This document shows, piece by piece, positions 1 to 13,433 of a DNA stretch of 64,000 nt. The DNA is taken from positions 200,001-264,000 of the forward strand of contig JAODUO010000873.1 of NCBI GenBank assembly GCA_025642075.2, written 5' to 3'. The notes below the pieces were generated by a model, which searched no databases, was not told the DNA's origin, and was given only the letters and a program-made list of their open reading frames with translations. The position numbers were made by a program, and so were the translations under genes. The first letter of the stretch is position 1. Each line of letters starts with the position of its first letter. This DNA comes from Ridgeia piscesae (lineage: Eukaryota; Annelida; Polychaeta; Sabellida; Siboglinidae).

Positions 1-945
<945 letters not shown>

Positions 946-2447
946 ATTTTAGATGGACAGTTAAATTACCATTTGGAAATTCCATCCTCGTGGGATTCTG
1001 TCCTTATTCCGAGGCTTCCGACTAATAGGCGTCCAGAATAACTAACGGTGTTTCGTCTAATTAACCCGTGTATAAATCACTGCATCAAATCAACGTTCGG
1101 TTGGCGTTCTCATTCACAGCTGTTACTTCAAGGTCGACAAGCAATGGTGATGAATCGTCGTGTCACCTGGTGAGGCTTACGAAGAGGGAGTCGTGTTTCA
1201 GGGCGTACGTCAACGCCAGCAGCCAGTGAATCGCCGTATCACAGTCAAAGAGCGGGGACACGGCGAGACACGTATTCTTTCAGAAACGTTTGTTAAAGTT
1301 AAATTAAACATAAGACAATCAAAGGTAGCCCGAGGTATCCAAAAGCCAGAAAATTAGGGCCCGCGCTTCCCGATTAATACGGCAGGAAACAGTGTTTTCT
1401 GCCGGGTGCCAAACAAAAAGCTGGCATCTTACGTAGATATGATTTATTTGTCAAAGATCGCTTAAGTGAAGAAACACAGCCAGATTTTAGTACCGAGTCG
1501 CCTCTGACGCGGTGTGAATCCATCTGAAGATATTGTGCAACAAAACATTTGCGAACGATATTGCTATATACTTTTAACGACTCTCTTTACTGTGCATTTG
1601 CCAAATCTAGCGACGTACTCTACGACATTATGTTGCAAATGCCATTGACCAAATGCCAAATGACACACTCCTGCGCTAGCCCAAGTTTGGGCAGTTTGGA
1701 GGAAGCCACCTGAGATGAATCTCATCCATGTGATCCCTTGATGAGGCTTACGTCGACGGCATCGTATTTCACGGTGAAAGTCAACGCCAACAATCAGTGA
1801 ATCAGCGCAGACACTCAAAGGGCAGGCAGCCAGTGAAAGACACCTACTCATGACTATCGACAGATCGACGGCGCAGAAGCAGTCCGTCTTATAAAACACC
1901 AGCCTTTCGACACAATCCAAGAAAACAAAATCAATATCAAATTGTGCGTGAATATACATCGTTCAATGCTACATCAAAACCATGTTGTCTTATCTATCAA
2001 GGACGCTTTGACAACACGGTGTGCCAGTGCGGTCGTATAACTAAGTGTAAGATATACAGTCTATTGATAACTACTCGAAGGCAGAAGGATTAGTCACGAC
2101 GTTCAGCTGGGCTCATATTGATGCGTTTCAAGGAAAAACATAGCGATAATTTCAAACAAAGCGGTCAGTGTATGTTTATGATCTCCGAGAGGAGAAGCCG
2201 ATAGGGCAAGATTAGTCACAGCTTAGCTTACCATGCAGCTAAGTATTAGCTCGAGTTGCTGCACATGAGATAATCTTTATCCTAAAGCAACGGTACCATG
2301 ATCCGATGTCATAAATTGGCTACTGACATGTTAGTATAAACGTATAGCTATTTGTGTGGATTTGTTTTGATATGATGACAACTGTATTCCCAACTTCTCT
2401 AGAAGCTTAAGACTAAGAACTGATTCAGTGAATGTTAGAGAGACGTT
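946..2447. other. No supported gene; short duplicated segment
   Basis: I see no convincing coding potential here. Positions about 1171-1262 and 1742-1834 are diverged direct repeats of each other: both begin tgaggcttacg and share the cgtcaacgcca and cagtgaatc blocks. They lie about 570 bp apart and suggest two copies of an unidentified dispersed repeat. Confidence 0.5.
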
Positions 2448-5400
2448 CAAATTCCATTTACCGTATCTTATATGTGTAGACCTACTATGTCTAGGTTGCT
2501 GCTCTAACTTGTTCATATTCCATTTACCGTATCTTATATGTGTAGACCTACTATGTCTAGGTTGCTGCTCTAACTTGTTCATATTCCATTTACCGTATCT
2601 TATATGTATAGACCTACTATGTCTAGGTTGCTGCTCTAACTTGTTCATATTCTATTTACCGCATCTTATATGTATAGACCTATTATGTCTAGGTTGCTGC
2701 TTAACTTGTTCATATTCTATTTACCGTATCTTATATGTATAGACCTACTATGTCTAGGTTGCTGCTCTAACTTGTTCATATTCTATTTACCGTATCTTAT
2801 ATGTATAGACCTACTATGTCTAGGTTGCTGCTCTAACTTGTTCATATTCCATTTACCGTATCTTATATGTGTAGACCTACTATGTCTAGGTTGCTGCTCT
2901 AACTTGTTCATATTCCATTTACCGCATCTTATATGTGTAGACCTACTATGTCTGGGTTGCTGCTCTAACTTGTTCATATTCCATTTACCGCATCTTATAT
3001 GTATAGACCTACTATGTCTAGGTTGCTGCTCTAACTTGTTCATATTCCATTTACCGCATCTTATATGTATAGACCTACTATGTCTAGGTTGCTGCTCTAA
3101 CTTGTTCATATTCCATTTACCGCATCTTATATGTGTAGACCTACTATGTCTAGGTTGCTGCTCTAACTTGTTCATATTCTATTTACCGTATCTTATATGT
3201 GTAGACCTACTATGTCTAGGTTGCTGCTCTAACTTGTTCATATTCCATTTACCGCATCTTATATGTATAGACCTACTATGTCTAGGTTACTGCTCTAACT
3301 TGTTCATATTCTATTTACCGTATCTTATATGTATAGACCTACTATGTCTAGGTTGCTGCTCTAACTTGTTCATATTCCATTTACCGTATCTTATATGTAT
3401 AGACCTACTATGTCTAGGTTGCTGCTCTAACTTGTTCATATTCCATTTACCGTATCTTATATGTATAGACCTACTATGTCTAGGTTGCTGCTCTAACTTG
3501 TTCATATTCCATTTACCGCATCTTATATGTATAGACCTACTATGTCTAGGTTGCTGCTCTAACTTGTTCATATTCCATTTACCGTATCTTATATGTGTAG
3601 ACCTACTATGTCTAGGTTGCTGCTCTAAATTGTTCATATTCTATTTACCGTATCTTATATGTATAGACCTACTATGTCTAGGTTGCTGCTCTAACTTGTT
3701 CATATTCTATTTACCGCATCTTATATGTATATACCTACTATGTCTAGGTTGCTGCTCTAACTTGTTCATATTCCATTTACCGTATCTTATATGTATAGAC
3801 CTACTGTGTCTAGGTTGCTGCTCTAACTTGTTCATATTCCATTTACCGTATCTTATATGTATATACCTACTATGTCTAGGTTGCTGCTCTAACTTGTTCA
3901 TATTCCATTTACCGTATCTTATATGTATAGACCTACTATGTCTAGGTTGCTGCTCTAACTTGTTCATATTCCATTTACCGTATCTTATATGTATATACCT
4001 ACTATGTCTAGGTTGCTGCTCTAAATTGTTCATATTCCATTTACCGCATCTTATATGTATAGACCTACTATGTCTAGGTTGCTGCTCTAACTTGTTCATA
4101 TTCTATTTACCGTATCTTATATGTGTAGACCTACTATGTCTAGGTTGCTGCTCTAACTTGTTCATATTCTATTTACCGTATCTTATATGTGTAGACCTAC
4201 TATGTCTAGGTTGCTGCTCTAAATTGTTCATATTCCATTTACCGCATCTTATATGTGTAGACCTACTATGTCTAGGTTGCTGCTCTAACTTGTTCATATT
4301 CTATTTACCGTATCTTATATGTGTAGACCTACTATGTCTAGGTTGCTGCTCTAACTTGTTCATATTCTATTTACCGTATCTTATATGTATAGACCTACTA
4401 TGTCTAGGTTGCTGCTCTAACTTGTTCATATTCCATTTACCGCATCTTATATGTATAGACCTACTATGTCTAGGTTGCTGCTCTAACTTGTTCATATTCT
4501 ATTTACCGTATCTTATATGTATAGACCTACTATGTCTAGGTTGCTGCTCTAACTTGTTCATATTCTATTTACCGTATCTTATATGTATAGACCTACTATG
4601 TCTAGGTTGCTGCTCTAATTTGTTCATATTCCATTTACCGCATCTTATATGTGTAGACCTACTATGTCTAGGTTGCTGCTCTAACTTGTTCATATTCCAT
4701 TTACCGCATCTTATATGTATAGACCTACTATGTCTAGGTTGCTGCTCTAACTTGTTCATATTCCATTTACCGCATCTTATATGTATAGACCTACTATGTC
4801 TAGGTTGCTGCTCTAACTTGTTCATATTCCATTTACCGCATCTTATATGTGTAGACCTACTATGTCTAGGTTGCTGCTCTAACTTGTTCATATTCTATTT
4901 ACCGTATCTTATATGTGTAGACCTACTATGTCTAGGTTGCTGCTCTAACTTGTTCATATTCTATTTACCGTATCTTATATGTATAGACCTACTATGTCTG
5001 GGGTTTCTGCTCTAACTTGTTCATATTCTATTTACCGTATCTTATATGTATAGACCTACTATGTCTAGGTTGCTGCTCTAACTTGTTCATATTCTATTTA
5101 CCGTATCTTATATGTGTAGACCTACTATGTCTAGGTTGCTGCTCTAACTTGTTCATATTCCATTTACCGCATCTTATATGTATAGACCTACTATGTCTAG
5201 GTTGCTGCTCTAACTTGTTCATATTCCATTTACCGCATCTTATATGTATAGACCTACTATGTCTAGGTTGCTGCTCTAACTTGTTCATATTCCATTTACC
5301 GCATCTTATATGTATAGACCTACTATGTCTAGGTTGCTGCTCTAACTTGTTCATATTCCATTTACCGTATCTTATATGTATAGACCTACTATGTCTAGGT

Positions 5401-7312
5401 TGCTGCTCTAACTTGTTCATATTCTATTTACCGCATCTTATATGTGTAGACCTACTATGTCTAGGTTGCTGCTCTAACTTGTTCATATTCTATTTACCGT
5501 ATCTTATATGTATAGACCTACTATGTCTAGGTTGCTGCTCTAACTTGTTCATATTCTATTTACCGCATCTTATATGTGTAGACCTACTATGTCTAGGTTG
5601 CTGCTCTAACTTGTTCATATTCTATTTACCGTATCTTATATGCTGCTCTAACTTGTTCATATTCTATTTACCGTATCTTATATGTATAGACCTACTATGT
5701 CTAGGTTGCTGCTCTAACTTGTTCATATTCTATTTACCGCATCTTATATGTATAGACCTACTATGTCTAGGTTGCTGCTCTAACTTGTTCATATTCTATT
5801 TACCGTATCTTATATGTATAGACCTACTATGTCTAGGTTGCTGCTCTAACTTGTTCATATTCCATTTACCGTATCTTATATGTATAGACCTACTATGTCT
5901 AGGTTGCTGCTCTAACTTGTTCATATTCTATTTACCGCATCTTATATGTATAGACCTACTATGTCTGGGTTGCTGCTCTAACTTGTTCATATTCTATTTA
6001 CCGTATCTTATATGTGTAGACCTACTATGTCTGGGTTGCTGCTCTAACTTGTTCATATTCTATTTACCGTATCTTATATGTGTAGACCTACTATGTCTAG
6101 GTTGCTGCTCTAACTTGTTCATATTCTATTTACCGCATCTTATATGTATATACCTACTATGTCTAGGTTGCTGCTCTAACTTGTTCATATTCCATTTACC
6201 GCATCTTATATGTATAGACCTACTATGTCTAGGTTGCTGCTCTAACTTGTTCATATTCTATTTACCGTATCTTATATGTGTAGACCTACTATGTCTAGGT
6301 TGCTGCTCTAACTTGTTCATATTCTATTTACCGTATCTTATATGTATAGACCTACTATGTCTAGGTTGCTGCTCTAACTTGTTCATATTCCATTTACCGC
6401 ATCTTATATGTATAGACCTACTATGTCTAGGTTGCTGCTCTAACTTGTTCATATTCTATTTACCGTATCTTATATGTATAGACCTACTATGTCTAGGTTG
6501 CTGCTCTAACTTGTTCATATTCTATTTACCGTATCTTATATGTATAGACCTACTATGTCTAGGTTGCTGCTCTAACTTGTTCATATTCCATTTACCGCAT
6601 CTTATATGTGTAGACCTACTATGTCTAGGTTGCTGCTCTAACTTGTTCATATTCCATTTACCGCATCTTATATGTATAGACCTACTATGTCTAGGTTGCT
6701 GCTCTAACTTGTTCATATTCCATTTACCGCATCTTATATGTGTAGACCTACTATGTCTAGGTTGCTGCTCTAACTTGTTCATATTCCATTTACCGCATCT
6801 TATATGTGTAGACCTACTATGTCTAGGTTGCTGCTCTAACTTGTTCATATTCCATTTACCGTATCTTATATGTGTAGACCTACTATGTCTAGGTTGCTGC
6901 TCTAACTTGTTCATATTCCATTTACCGCATCTTATATGTATAGACCTACTATGTCTAGGTTGCTGCTCTAACTTTTTCATATTCCATTTACCGCTTCTTA
7001 TATGTATAGACCTACTATGTCTAGGTTGCTGCTCTAACTTGTTCATATTCTATTTACCGTATCTTATATGTATAGACCTACTATGTCTAGGTTGCTGCTC
7101 TAACTTGGTCATATTCCCTATTTACCGCATCTTATATGTATAGACCTACTATGTCTGGGTTGCTGCTCTAACTTGTTCATATTCCATTTACCGCATCTTA
7201 TATGTATAGACCTGCTATGTCTAGGTTGGTGCTCTAACTTGTTCATATTCCATTTACCGCATCTTATATGTATAGACCTACTATGTCTGGATTGTTGCTC
7301 TAACTTGTTCAT
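2448..7312. repeat. 66-bp satellite array, about 73 copies
   Basis: Near-identical 66-bp units run head-to-tail for 4.86 kb. Each contains tgttcatattc, catttaccg and agacctactatgtctagg. Variation is confined to a few recurrent transitions (C/T in tattc[c/t]a and ccg[c/t]atc; A/G in tgt[a/g]ta and tct[a/g]gg), plus rare changes such as agacc to atacc. One unit near 5640 is truncated, and a 1-bp gain near 5000 shifts frame. Because 66 is divisible by 3, long reading frames exist on both strands (plus strand starting LFIFYLPYLICIDLL, minus strand MNKLEQQPRHSRS). The frequent common variants change amino acids (H/Y, I/V, D/Y), which argues against protein selection. No splice sites or start context suggest a gene. 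Most likely a minisatellite kept uniform by unequal exchange and conversion. Confidence 0.95.
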
Positions 7313-7601
7313 GTTATTGCTGAGTGGCGAGAGGGGATATGAGTACATTTTCTAAAAACAAATTCCTTTGAGGTGAAACTGTCACATGTCCAATGGCACA
7401 GCGAGTGTCACAAGGAACTTATATTGCCTGACCTCTTCGACCACGTTATATAAAATACTGATAATAAAGCACATATGAAATATGAACAATGTGCATACTG
7501 TATTCACAATGTCGTCAAAAGATAAACTAAAAATAGTCAAAGAAGAATCAAGAGCGTATATTCAGTCATACCCACACACGCATGCACGCACTCGCGCGCG
7601 T

Positions 7602-7651
<50 letters not shown>

Positions 7652-9365
7652 GCGCGCGCATGCATGCACGCACGCACGCACGTAATATACAGAAATCACG
7701 AAAACACCATCAGCTGTTACACACTAGAGAGTCGGCGACAGCAACAGTGGCGGCAAGCAATCACTCTGACAATGTCCAGGCCTCACGTACCTTCCTGCGG
7801 CACAGACTGCCATAGGTTGTACTTGGTCACTCTCGAGGTGCCGCGAGCTCGTCTCATTCTTCCGGGTAGCCCGCCTGGACCTGTCTCCATCTGTCTCTGT
7901 CTCTGTCTCCCTGTCTGCGCCGCCGTTGGAGCGAGACCAAGTTCATGGTGTTTGCGTGAGCCGGCTACCCGCTGCATGACTGCCTAACACTGACCCATCC
8001 AGGCTCTCGAGGGTAGTGACGCAGAGAATCTTAATCTCTGTCTCTCGAGGTGGCGTTATCTTATATCTCACATAGACGACGTTAGGCAGGTAGATGCATA
8101 CGGAAATATATCCATCATTTCAGGTACAACTGCCGACCAACATGTTCCGGGGTTTCGTCCACATTTACAATTAAATTACCTTTGAAAGGAATCGCCGTTT
8201 GCCTACGATCTGTCGCTGCAACGTCCAGCGCCTGTCATTGTGCTGGTCCCATTGTACTTACTTTACGAGTGTGTATATCTGACGACGGCGTGTCGTCACG
8301 GCAATAAAACCGTGCCGGCTGGTGCTCGTCGGCACGCTGCCTACCTTGTTCAATCATAATGCAATGACATTTACACAGGCGACATTGCGTGGCCCGGTCT
8401 GGCCGTATAACGTATCACTGTGCCGTCATCCGAACACGACGTTGTCTTGCTCAGAGCCGTCAACGACCAATCGTTTGATGTCTATCGGATTACGACACGA
8501 CAGCATTGGGCGCGCGGACTGCAAGCGAGCAACGCATGCTGATGGGAGAAAATGCTGTTCGTTAAATCGCTGTGTTAACACATTGACGGGTCTGACGTAA
8601 TGTACGACTACACGAGGAGAACGAATGATTTCCCCCGTGTTCGGCAAGTTAATGCTCTTGTTTATGATATGACTTCTTATTACATATTGTCATTATTTAT
8701 TTTAACGGTTACCACCGGGTAACTGAGACACGAGTCGCCACGTAAGTCAACGCAACCACAACTGTGGCGGCAGCCATCAAAGTTAACATTGATTGTTTTA
8801 TATTTGGAAGTTGTGCCGTAGCCACCACCCCTGGAATATTGGGTTATCATGTCAGTCCCTACGCCACACGCTCCTCGCAGAAAGGAGTGTTAACTGACGT
8901 GGACAGCGATCTTGTTTTAGTAAATATATCGACAAAACTGATGTATTTATATAGTATGTCCTATTTGTATATGTGTTGCAGCTGTATGTAATCTCTCTCG
9001 ATGAATGTTGTCGTGTCATGTGATATAATTTTGGGTGATGTCAGCCAGACGTTGCTCGTGCTGCACGCACTATTTGGGATACAGCAGCAAATGTTCGAGT
9101 ACACAAAGCCGTCCTGCTGCTCGTGCGATTGGGCGGACCGGTCGATATACGGGATTTCCCGGAAATTGTTTATCCGTCTTCACATAGGGCATGCATTTGC
9201 ATTGTTCTCACGGGTGACGTAGTCGCGATTGGTGAAGTCAATAAACTATAGCTCGCCTCGGCTACATTCCGCCCTTCTCGTAGGGATTCTACCAGGACTA
9301 GTTTGCGTGGAAAAGAGTCGTTGCTTACGAGTATGCATTACTAGGTACTATCACCTTACCGATCG
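7313..9365. other. No supported gene
   Basis: Moderately GC-rich unique-looking sequence with one CA/CG microsatellite. The open frames here (for example around 7664-7987 and 8322-8600) have no recognisable domain and are on both strands over the same bases. I see no gene. Confidence 0.5.
7570..7682. repeat. Alternating purine-pyrimidine microsatellite (CA/CG)
   Basis: About 47 bp of pure (CA)n is flanked on both sides by cgcgcg and gcatgcacgcac runs. The whole 113-bp stretch alternates purine and pyrimidine almost without a break. Confidence 0.9.
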
Positions 9366-9373
9366 GTCAACTA

Positions 9374-9500
9374 GTGGCTAGATGTAGAGCAGAAGATGGA
9401 AGGCTGGAAAAGGAGGCGAGGACGACCTATATTGCGAAGGGAGGCTTGTGTAAAGAGAGATTTAGAAGGAATGGTCGAGGAGTGGGGAATTTGGTATTTA
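9374..9500 (+). pseudogene. LINE C-terminal tail remnant
   Basis: One plus frame starting at 9396 reads MEGWKRRRGRP followed by a cysteine-containing CVKRDLEG stretch. This resembles the basic G-[KR]-R-x-R-G-R-P tail found after the reverse transcriptase of many non-LTR retrotransposons. The neighbouring frame reads DGRLEKEARTTYI, as is also common for these tails. No reverse transcriptase catalytic motif lies upstream, so this would be only a short relic. Identification rests on a brief basic motif and is uncertain. Confidence 0.4.
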
Positions 9501-10716
9501 CTAATTTATTTCGAATGCATTCACTGTCCTTTCACTTCCATCACTTTTCCACTTATCTGTCTTATAATTTTCACTCTCCCTGTTCTTAATTAACTGTTTC
9601 ATATTTTTACAGCTCAATATCTCACTCAACAACATCCTAGTGTAAGATATGTTACCTTCCTCTTCGCTCCTAGCTCTCTAGCTGTTATCCCCACAACTCT
9701 GGCTACTACTGCCTTCCTCGGTGCCTCTTTCAACTTCCCAGCATCGCGTCTTCCCTCCGTCGGCATTGTTTACACGGATCTAACCGAAACATTTCTGACA
9801 TGTGGGTGGTAGCTGTGTAGCATGGGGGTCATATAAAACAGTCGTTTGCGAAAGCGTGTTAACATAGTGACCACCTACCCTGACCGCGTCCAGCGGGGGA
9901 CAGACGCATCCGACGTTACACGCGAGTTCTTGATACTGCGTGAGAATCGCAGCTAATTACTGAACTACATATCGGAGAGATTCCACACCATATGGTTTGG
10001 CCTCTACACAACTATAGCTCGCCGTGCCAACTAATCGTCGTCTACGACACGGACTTGGCTGTTTGCGAGTACAAACACCCGAGCTACAAACGGCACCTGC
10101 ATCTATCGGTCAGACAGGTACTTCGACGGACGAGGCCTGGTGCGTGTCTGCGTTGGTGTGGACGGTATATTCTGCTCGCTGCACTCGTGATATCGCGGTT
10201 TTTCGTGACTCAGAAATGCCTTGCAGCGAACTATTAAGTGACTGGCCACAGCTGTTGTACGTTGTTGTTAAAGGTTTACTGCCTGTCAAATAATGTTTAG
10301 TTGTGTAATAAGTTTCCCAATTTTTTATTCATCGCGCGAAACACGATCAGTTAGTATAAACAGAACATCAGTTTCAAAACAAGCTCTACTGGATATAGAC
10401 TACGTATGCCTAGATAGGCCGAGTTGATAGCAATTTGTAATACCCTTTGATGTTTAATGATGTCCTGTTTTCCTACATTCAATATAATTCTAATGATACA
10501 TTATTCCGCTGGCTCAGTTTGGGTAGAAGAGTTAATGTCTATTTCCCTACATTCTTTAATTGGTTATAATGACAAATTAATATAAATAAACTAAAAAGGA
10601 TCATACCTGGTAGAGGTTTTCATTTAACTATATCCTATGTAACAAACATAATAATTACGTTATGACTGAAACAACAGTAATTTGACATCAATACATATAA
10701 ACAATCATAACGAAAA
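9501..10716. other. No supported gene
   Basis: AT-rich towards the right end; no conserved reading frame, RNA gene or long repeat recognised. Confidence 0.5.
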
Positions 10717-10722
10717 TTTATT
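10717..10722 (-). promoter_or_regulatory. Candidate polyadenylation signal for the phosphatase gene
   Basis: tttatt on the plus strand is AATAAA on the minus strand, 312 bp beyond the phosphatase stop codon. The position is plausible, but the motif is common by chance in AT-rich DNA. Confidence 0.35.
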
Positions 10723-11033
10723 CCTAACAACATAATCTCATAAATACACTTAAATATAAAACAATCATGTGCTTACATTAACAATTCATCGTACTAATTG
10801 CTAATCTTTGGAGTGAAGGCTATTTGTCTAGTCCGTCCGTCATGAACAATACTCGAGACAGGATTGCATTCCTTTCACTTGTCACTCTATTCAGAGTGCA
10901 ATACACCTTGTGCGACTAACTGTTTGTGTGCATCATTCTCTGGGAAACGTGAGTGGCAATACTGACAATATACCACGTGAGGGTGACTTCCTCAAGCGAG
11001 AATGAACTGTGCGGCGGAGCAAGCGCTGGTCGC

Positions 11034-12395
11034 CTACTCCAGCGTGAACTCGTCGAGAGGGTATTCCATGTGGGCCGGGGACATCTGCTGCCACAGGAGT
11101 TTCTGAGGCCCGAGCACTGTGAGTCGTCCAAAACTCTCGGCCTTGCGATCGGCGTACACCGCCGCTGACCAGCGTGGCTTTCGGGCGGTCAGCAGCTCGG
11201 CGCCGACATTGTAGCCGGGCGTGCCGACGGTCACGTAGACAGGAGCCTTCCGCCCGGAGTACGCGCCGTCGTTTCGCCCGAGATACACGGGCCACGTGCG
11301 CTCGTACACGTGCACGTGCGACTGCACGACGAGGTCGACGCGGTAGCGGTAGAACAGCGCCTCCACGGCGTCGAAGTCGCGCGGCAGCTTCGTCTGCCGA
11401 CAGGACGTGTAGAACGGGCGATGTCCGAGGACGATTACCCACGGCACGTAGCTCCGGTTGGCGTCGGCACTCCGGAGGTCTTGTTTGAGCCAGGCCAACT
11501 GCGCTGCGGCGACATCGTCGCGCGCGGAACCGATCACCTCCGTGTTGATGGCGACCACGTGAACCATCCCGATGTCTACACTGTACCACGTCCGGTCGGA
11601 CGGCATCGGCCAAGGCACGCCGGGAACGGAGAAGCGGGTCCGGAAGTGCGCAAACCAGGCGCTCGTCTCGTGGTCACCCGGGACGACCATGTAGGGGACG
11701 GACGCTGCCAGTGGCTCAATGGTCGTCAAGAACGTGTCCCCAACAAGGCCGTCGTCACCGTCTAAGGGGTACCCGATATCACCAACGTGGAACACGGCAT
11801 CGTAACCATTGACACCTTCTTTGACGACGCCGGACATGATGCTAGAAGCCAGGTTGAGATCGCCGTAGAGCATCAGTCGCGTGTTCCACACATTGCCAGC
11901 CTTCATCGAGCGGAAGGAAAACATCTTGCCTTTGTTGACGTGCTTCCTCCGCGCGATCACATACTTGTATTTGGCACCGGGCGTGAGCCCCGTCAACAGC
12001 GCTCGGTACCAGAACCGCGTCCCGTAGTCGTTATCAATCGTCAATGATGCACTAGCTACAGACGGCACGACTCTTCTGGCCAGCTCTCTCGCCGTGCGGC
12101 CGTACGCGACGTGCCACTGACACAGAGACACGCTCGCCCACACGACGGCCACCTGCGAGATGTCGTCCGTGAGTGATATGTGCACCAGTTCCGCATCGCA
12201 ATCTTCGATGGGGTGATAATTGGAATTGAGGTTGAACGAAGACCCGACGAACGGTGATTCGTCCGATTCCGGGTTGAGTTGAATGATGACGATGGTAATC
12301 AGTATGACGAGGCACCCGCCAGTTACGAACCTCTTCGACGGTACAAGTGTATTCATACGGAACAACCAGCATACGTTTCGCAAAACTGTCCGCAT
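11034..12395 (-). CDS. ACP7-like: Purple acid phosphatase-like metallophosphoesterase (acid phosphatase type 7-like)
   Basis: An uninterrupted 453-residue frame, close to the usual length of animal acid phosphatase 7 (about 440). Residues about 25-40 form a hydrophobic segment after a basic start (MRTVLRNVCWLFR), so the product is likely a type II membrane or secreted protein. The N-terminal purple-acid-phosphatase domain spans about 65-165 and the metallophosphoesterase core about 173-365. The five metal-ligand motifs appear in order: YGDLN (Asp179), GDIGY (Asp206, Tyr209), GDHE (240-243), LGH (His325) and SHVH (His360, His362). Family members hydrolyse phosphate monoesters at a dinuclear metal site. 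Two points are odd. The usual GNHE Asn ligand is Asp here, and the last motif begins with Ser instead of Gly. The gene has no intron, whereas vertebrate homologues have many, which suggests a retrocopy or intron loss. It is also much more GC-rich than its flanks. The first Met was chosen because it precedes the membrane segment; Met14 is an alternative. Confidence 0.88.
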   Translation of the reverse strand: MRTVLRNVCWLFRMNTLVPSKRFVTGGCLVILITIVIIQLNPESDESPFVGSSFNLNSNYHPIEDCDAELVHISLTDDISQVAVVWASVSLCQWHVAYGRTARELARRVVPSVASASLTIDNDYGTRFWYRALLTGLTPGAKYKYVIARRKHVNKGKMFSFRSMKAGNVWNTRLMLYGDLNLASSIMSGVVKEGVNGYDAVFHVGDIGYPLDGDDGLVGDTFLTTIEPLAASVPYMVVPGDHETSAWFAHFRTRFSVPGVPWPMPSDRTWYSVDIGMVHVVAINTEVIGSARDDVAAAQLAWLKQDLRSADANRSYVPWVIVLGHRPFYTSCRQTKLPRDFDAVEALFYRYRVDLVVQSHVHVYERTWPVYLGRNDGAYSGRKAPVYVTVGTPGYNVGAELLTARKPRWSAAVYADRKAESFGRLTVLGPQKLLWQQMSPAHMEYPLDEFTLE

Positions 12396-13433
12396 ACCTG
12401 CTCATGGGTCGGTGGTCTGGTTCACCGAGGTACGACAATGTCCGGTCGAACAAGCGCCACGCCACCGCCACGCAGCACCTACTAGCTCCTCTCCAGGTTA
12501 TAGACCGCGCAGTCCTTCAGCAGGGTTCAAGACTTTATCCTGACGTTTGCTTTCATCTTAAGCGTCACTGCTCTCCAGTCCGAAACACGACCAGTGTGCT
12601 TCCCCCGCTCCGAACCAGCCACGATGTCACGGTCGTCAACTCGACAAACCTACAACACAACACAACATCAACGTCGCGTAACTGTAGACAGGCATTCACG
12701 CCTAAAACCAGAATTAGGTTACACAACAGCGTTTACTACAGTGTAGTGGCAGGCCAGTCGCAATGTAGGACATCATATGTCGCATTAGCGTGTTCAAACA
12801 AGTTTGTTTGAGCGGCTAGCTCATATGTCTAGTAAAACGATGAGGTTCTACCAATGGATACTAAGCGGGTTATTTAAACACACTGTTCATGTTGCGGCAG
12901 GTTTACGTGAGGAAAGTGTTTCTATAGACCATGTCCATGGAAGATTAAATCAATATTACTAGTAATGGTGAATATAAGCATGCAATAGTACTCAAGGCGT
13001 TGACAAACGTTTAAGCGAATGTGAGGATGAAAGTCGACAAATCACGACAAACAAAGCGACACACACACACACACGCACGCACGCGCACACACCACACCCA
13101 CCCACTCCTACACGCGCGCACACACACACGCACGCACGCGCGCCGCGCGCACACACACACACACACACACTGACTTATCCTGGAAATCTGACAGACTTTA
13201 GCCGATCTAAACGTTAGTTTGTTTGCATTCTACTGATTGAACAACCCACAATTAAGGACCTTGTCTTTTCCTGTTTTACCGTACAATTTACCAATATTTT
13301 ATACTGCATTGTTCTTGACATTACAAAATAAAGATCACATTCCACTTAGGCGTATGCTGTCCGCCAAACTGCTTTTAATCATCCCAAATCATTGGTCGCA
13401 GTTTGAGTGGTGCACCGATAAAACATTAAACAG
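12396..13433. other. No supported gene; probable upstream region of the phosphatase
   Basis: This would contain the promoter and 5-prime UTR of the minus-strand phosphatase gene, but I could not identify a clear TATA box or initiator. A CA-rich microsatellite lies at 13058-13170. Confidence 0.4.
13058..13170. repeat. CA/CG microsatellite
   Basis: Imperfect (CA)n with interspersed cgcacgcacgcg and cccaccc tracts, ending in a pure CA run. Confidence 0.85.

Noticed and set aside
1564..1959. 131-codon minus-strand frame as a gene
   Set aside because: No recognisable domain, and it overlaps a diverged direct repeat.
2670..7143. Two very long plus-strand frames in the 66-bp array as protein-coding genes
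   Set aside because: They are pure tandem-repeat translation; frequent variants are nonsynonymous, the other strand is also open, and no promoter, splice or start evidence exists.
10933..12471. Alternative frames on both strands over the phosphatase gene
   Set aside because: They arise from high third-position GC of the real gene and carry no domain motifs.
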